Shown piece after piece: positions 60,098 through 64,000 of a stretch of 64,000 nucleotides of DNA. Source of the stretch: Phycomyces blakesleeanus NRRL 1555(-) (taxonomy: Eukaryota; Mucoromycota; Mucoromycetes; Mucorales; Phycomycetaceae); contig NW_017265146.1 in NCBI RefSeq assembly GCF_001638985.1, forward strand, positions 310,001 through 374,000, given 5' to 3'. The position numbers and the translations under genes are program-made. The notes beneath the pieces were generated by a model. That model searched no databases and was not told the DNA's origin. It was given only the letters and a program-made list of their open reading frames with translations. The stretch's first letter is position 1. The number at the start of each line of letters is the position of its first letter.

Positions 60098-60451
60098 CTA
60101 GTGTATAAAAGAATGATATTCAAACAAAGAACTTAAGTTTTTGGGTGGGAGATAAGCACCGACTATAGAATTTTTCCAATTGAGTTGTGTATCTGATATC
60201 ATACTTTTTACTGGATTCTGCTCAAGTGTACTATGTAATCTGGTACTAATAATGCGTTTGTAGCTTTCTTTTCGATTATCGGTTGAGATGTCATGTACCA
60301 GAAATTTTGGGACAATAATTTTTTGCTTATAGATTTTGATAAATAGATGTGAGCGAAACAATATCTTTCGAACTTGGTTTGATACGTCTATAAATTTTGT
60401 CGCTAAAGCCTTCTTGTATTCCGGTAGTAAAAAAGGCTTCCAGTTTGACCT
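60098..60451 (-). pseudogene. ORF relic of unknown family
   Basis: A 117-codon minus-strand frame without an early Met, opening just after a TAA at 60454-60452 (SNWKPFLLPEYKKALATKFI, then RKILFRSHLFIKI, VVPKFL-like IIVPKFLVHDIS, AYLPPKNLSSL). The composition is protein-like rather than random AT-derived sequence, but no upstream exon or start is evident. It may be a fragment of a repeat-encoded or decayed gene. Family not recognised. Confidence 0.35.
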
Positions 60452-61555
60452 TTAGAGTGACAGAGGTAAATGGCCTAATCAACGCAGCAACCTGCTTTTA
60501 TTTTGCTTGCTTTTTTTTGTTGGGACACTAAGATGATCTTGCACTCGCGTTACCCAATTTTCTACAGGTTGTGCAAGTTACTATAGTAGAGTAATTTGAC
60601 ACAAACATTGAGTTCTCTATATTCGTTTTGGTCTTTCTTTTCAATTTTCTCATACCTATTCATTTTCTTCTTATTTTTGTTCCAACTAAAAGCCATATAT
60701 ATATATATAAGGTATACGTTATGTAAATAAATTAATAGTTCATCTATTGATCGTCTTTATTCTTAAAAAAGAAAAATGTACCTTTTGAAGCGGATGGTAA
60801 AGAGTTATCATTGATGCATGCATAAAAGGTTTTGTTATAATGATATCTCTGTCCAAAATCTTTACACAATACGTCTATATTTGATATCACAATATAAATG
60901 AAGTAATAAGGTTGCATGATTGAATACAGAGATATAAGCTACCTTCATACTTGGTACTCTTTTTTTTATGAATTGGTCAAAATATTTCATATATGTCTTT
61001 TTTAGACATTGGTTTTAGATAATTAAAGGAAAGTAACGTTATTAAAATTAAAGAACCCAAGGGCACTTTATACTCAAATAGAAACTGTGGTAATTTGGCT
61101 AATTATTGAATCACTGATCAAACGAAAAGACTTGATTATTATCCACTAGCATTTTTTTTACAACGCTTTGATTTCACAGTATAATGATCTATGAATTACC
61201 TTATATACATACATATTATGGTCATTGTTGCGCTTTGTAAAATTTATATATTGTAAGCAGCGTATTTCTCTTGAAGTCTCTTGATAATTACAGGTAAGCC
61301 ACCTCATTGGCAGAGATTTCGTCTCAAAACTTAATTTCACTGTCTGAATATCATTTTCCTTTTGTCTAAAAGAAAACTAACGTTGGCTGGATTTGAAGTA
61401 GAAATCCTGTATTTGAAACAAAAATGATGTCAAAAGGTCGATGATTTTAGTCAGGGGAATATTATATATATTCTTGGCCAAGATACCTAAAATATATGAG
61501 ATCATATAAGGTTAGATATTGACAAATCAAAATATTCTATACACAGTAGTTCTAT

Positions 61556-62298
61556 GGGGGGTACTCAGCCAGATTGATCGATCAAATTTTGAATTCAGAA
61601 CGCCATATTATTGGACTATAATTGTAATAGCGACGATAAAAATTTGATCGTCTTTTTGAAAGGTCAAATTTCGATCAAATTTTGATCGAAAAACGTACGG
61701 CTCTCTGATTAACCTAATCCTTACTTTTTATATGCAATACGATACTGTTTTTATCTTTCTCCTTAATAAATCATAGAATTTATTGCCAACAGTTATATAA
61801 TACTTCTTTCTCTCCATCTTACATGCCAAAATATAGTACAAAGCAACAAGCAATTGATGCCTTGAAGAAATCGCATAAAATCAGGGAATTTATCGTGAAA
61901 AAAAACACTGGTAGAGACTTTATCAGCAAGTGCAGACGAACTTATTAAAGATATTTTGGAAGTAATCAAAAAGGAAGTTAATATAAAGTTGGAGCAGATG
62001 ACTGCCGCGAAGGAGCTTAAACAAACACTTAAAGCCAATAAATACATACACAAGGTTGACAATGTATTGCCAGATGTTGAGTAAAGGGAAAGAACACTTG
62101 ATTTCTTCGAGAGTCTAGATGCCTACACGTTCAAAGAAGAAATCAGAATGTGCAAAGATTATTCTATAAATGCTATAAAAATCTATGAATTTTGTACGAA
62201 TTTTGTACTTTTGTCTTTTGGTGTCCTCAACTACAAATTGATACCATTGGCCAAGATTCACACAAGAATTTGATCGATCAATCTGGCTGAGTACCCCC
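61556..62298. mobile_element. 743-bp TIR DNA transposon derivative
   Basis: Perfect inverted repeats of about 32 bases, beginning GGGGGTACTCAGCCAGATTG and followed by ATCGATCAAATT, lie at both ends. Both sides carry TAT/TA flanks (left ..TAT, right TATAG..), suggesting a 2-3-bp target duplication. A GATCAAATTTTGATC-type near-palindrome (61669-61692) repeats the subterminal motif, as transposase-binding sites often do. The interior keeps a short broken frame (61823-62084). GGG-starting ends with a 3-bp duplication would suit PIF/Harbinger, but I cannot confirm the superfamily. Confidence 0.82.
61823..62084 (+). pseudogene. broken ORF inside the TIR element
   Basis: Starts MPKYSTKQQAIDALKKSHKI and reads into a run of eight A (61898-61905). 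Beyond that the same frame stops at 61948, while another frame continues (LSASADELIKDILEVIKKE, ending VDNVLPDVE at 62084). One indel in the A run would join them into a protein of about 87 residues, probably the N-terminal remnant of an internally deleted transposase or accessory protein. Confidence 0.5.
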
Positions 62299-62505
62299 TA
62301 TAGCATAAATCAATATTTCTTTTACTCACTTGCCTTTTCATCCGTTTGTCTTGTACGACGTCGTTTCTGGCGGTTTGTGGATATGGTGTAGCGGTGAATC
62401 ATTAGTATATCGTCATTGTATTCCAAGTTTGGGTTTTTGAATTGTACCTGCATTCTATCACTCTCTTCTCCTCTCTTTCTCTTTCTCTTTCTCTATCTAC
62501 TCATT

Positions 62506-64000
62506 ATGTCTCATACTATACTTTCATCAAATACACATAAAATATATAATTCCCATGTCTGGTTTACATCCATCACAATTGTAGCTATAGCAGGTACAAT
62601 TTTGTATCAACGCCGGCGAAAACATATTGCCCGTACCACAGAACAACAAGTGAAGGACTATCTTTTGAAAACAAGAGAACCCGAGACGTCTCAAACAAAA
62701 TCTACTGAAAATAGTGAAGATGAAGGCGGCCTAGCATCTTACTTAACCTTACCATCTATCGAGAGCGCAGACGAATTCATAAGCAGTTTATTCTCAACAT
62801 ATTATCTGCCTTATATTCCATCCGTCGCCATACCTAACATGCCATCACTGGAAGACATTAATAACCGTATATCAGACATGTATCCTGGTTTTATGGGTCA
62901 ATTTGAAGCTATAAGAGAGAGCTACACAAATTTCTGGGAATTCCTTTCTTTAGAAGATTTTAGAAAGATGGTAGAAGAAACCCGGAAGGATGACACAAAT
63001 GCGAGTGTGTTCCCAGAGATCGAAAAGGATGCTTCCGTACGGTACGTGCAGGTCAAAAAGAAAGTTGATTGTGGGTTTGTAACAATGATTTTTTGCTTAG
63101 TATGGGGACCGGTCTATCAGAAGATGAGATATCATTCATAAAGGCAAGAAAACTGAAAATTCGGGATGCATTTGCACATTTCATTGGAGTTGATCCATCA
63201 TTAGTTGAAGAAGAAGATGTTCCTGTGATTGGAATTGCGTCAAGGTAAGTAGGCTAGTAATAGAAAGAATATCCGAGCAGATTGGCTAATAATTTAATGC
63301 TTTCAATAGTGGTGGCGGGTACCGTGCTATGGTGGCTAGCTCGGCATATATGAAAGCTATGGACGATACGGGATTGATGGATTGTGTGATGTACATGGCT
63401 GGTGTTTCCGGATCAACGTGGGCTATCGCACAATACTTTAGTTCCTTGACGAATGCATCGTTCTCGGCCCTTCAAGACCATCTCAAGAGTCATCTACACA
63501 CACACATTGCCAATGTATCCAATTTTCTGACTGTTCTGTACGCCTCTGCGCACAACACTAAAGTACTATTACGTGGTGTAATACAACGCTATTATCAGCA
63601 AGAGGGTACACTCAATCTTGTCGATGTCTTTGGACTCTTGCTTGGCGGTACTCTCCTGACTACCATGGAAGAAGTTTCTCCGTCTGATAAAGCCGATAAT
63701 GACATTAATGAAGACCAAGCGAAGGAATACACTGAAAAAATCGAGCCCAAAGAAGTCTCCAAGGAACAACAAAGGGGAACTGAAAAGGGAACCATAAAAG
63801 AAGATGACGGAGCAGAGAAACGGCCTCGATTAATAGGCAGAGCAGATCTGAAGTTATCAAACCAAAGACACTATATTGATGATGGATCGCAGCCAATGCC
63901 GATATATTGTGTTGTACGTCATGAAATAACCTACGCCACAGAAGATAAAGAGGATTCTAATAGTGAAGAGAGTAAGAATGATGTAGAAAAGGAGATTGAC
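62506..64000 (+). CDS. cytosolic-PLA2-like phospholipase, 5' part (cut by window end)
   Basis: Hydrolyses fatty-acyl esters of phospholipids. Exons in the window: 62506-63041, 63101-63244, 63310-64000 (frame open at the end); 457 codons seen. The N-terminus has a membrane span at about residues 17-38 (VWFTSITIVAIAGTILY) followed by RRRKH, so it is likely anchored with the catalytic part in the cytosol. The catalytic domain starts with PVIGIASSGGGYRAMVASSAY, carrying the oxyanion-hole Gly and the Arg of the Ser/Asp dyad family, then YMAGVSGSTWAIAQY with the nucleophile Ser in GxSGS. A charged Glu/Lys-rich insert (63660-63850) and a second acidic stretch at the window end separate the catalytic blocks. 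The Asp of the dyad would lie beyond 64000. Confidence 0.9.

Larger units (their letters stand above)
59431..62505. other. 3-kb gene-poor region with repeats
   Basis: Between the SOG2 and phospholipase genes. Contains a GTAT microsatellite (59611-59646), a decayed minus-strand frame (60098-60451) and a 743-bp TIR element (61556-62298). The final 200 bases are C/T-rich (CTCTTTCTCTTTCTCTTT), a likely leader of the phospholipase gene. No intact gene otherwise. Confidence 0.55.

Noticed and set aside
62380..62440. tRNA-Glu/Asp-like start (GATATGGTGTAGCGGTGAATCA) upstream of the phospholipase gene
   Set aside because: It resembles an A box, but no B box, anticodon stem or acceptor pairing follows; probably chance.

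Overview
The window reads as nuclear DNA of an early-diverging filamentous fungus, most likely Mucoromycota (Mucorales-like). The DNA is AT-rich. Genes are split by many introns of mostly 50-100 bases with GTAAGT/GTAAAA-type donors. Protein families and architectures are fungal (velvet regulator, RAM-pathway SOG2, MTC6, MSS51, SH3-WW-RasGEF). One intron in URB1 has every hallmark of the minor (U12-dependent) spliceosome, which is rare in Dikarya but reported from zygomycete fungi. I rebuilt the exons by hand; for each complete gene listed with exon coordinates the exon lengths sum to a multiple of three and every junction keeps frame, except for one suspected frameshift in the coiled-coil gene.

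Layout. 1-8 kb: a MITE (173-1067), MTC6 (+), hexokinase (-), a 760-bp TA-flanked MITE (5888-6647) abutting a decayed glucosamine-6-phosphate deaminase gene (-). 8-13 kb: a 14-exon Drs2-type P4-ATPase lipid flippase (+). 13-17 kb: gene-poor, with MITE-like inverted repeats. 17-19 kb: velvet transcription factor (-). 19-23 kb: gene-poor AT-rich DNA. 23-32 kb, all on the minus strand: RasGEF with SH3 and WW domains, CDP-diacylglycerol synthase (CDS1), and MSS51. 32-35 kb: intergenic, with an ORF relic and a 347-bp MITE. 35-44 kb: a putative chromatin (DDT/WHIM-like) protein (+), ribosomal proteins eS8 and uL5 (+), a Ser/Pro-rich protein with SxIP motifs (-), and divergently ELP3 (+). 44-50 kb: a many-exon coiled-coil protein (+) facing an intronless F-box/LRR-like protein (-). 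50-57 kb: URB1/NPA1 (-). 58-59 kb: SOG2-domain protein (+), divergent from URB1. 59-62.5 kb: gene-poor, with a 743-bp TIR element carrying a broken ORF. 62.5-64 kb: 5' part of a membrane-anchored cytosolic-PLA2-like phospholipase (+), cut by the window end.

The genes do not form a pathway cluster; this is an ordinary housekeeping neighbourhood (ribosome biogenesis and ribosomal proteins, lipid synthesis and flipping, Ras and RAM signalling, tRNA wobble modification, mitochondrial COX1 expression) with small DNA transposons in the gaps. The most notable items are the AT-AC intron, exons of 3, 4 and 11 bases, two GC-AG introns, the decayed deaminase gene, and at least four distinct TIR element families.
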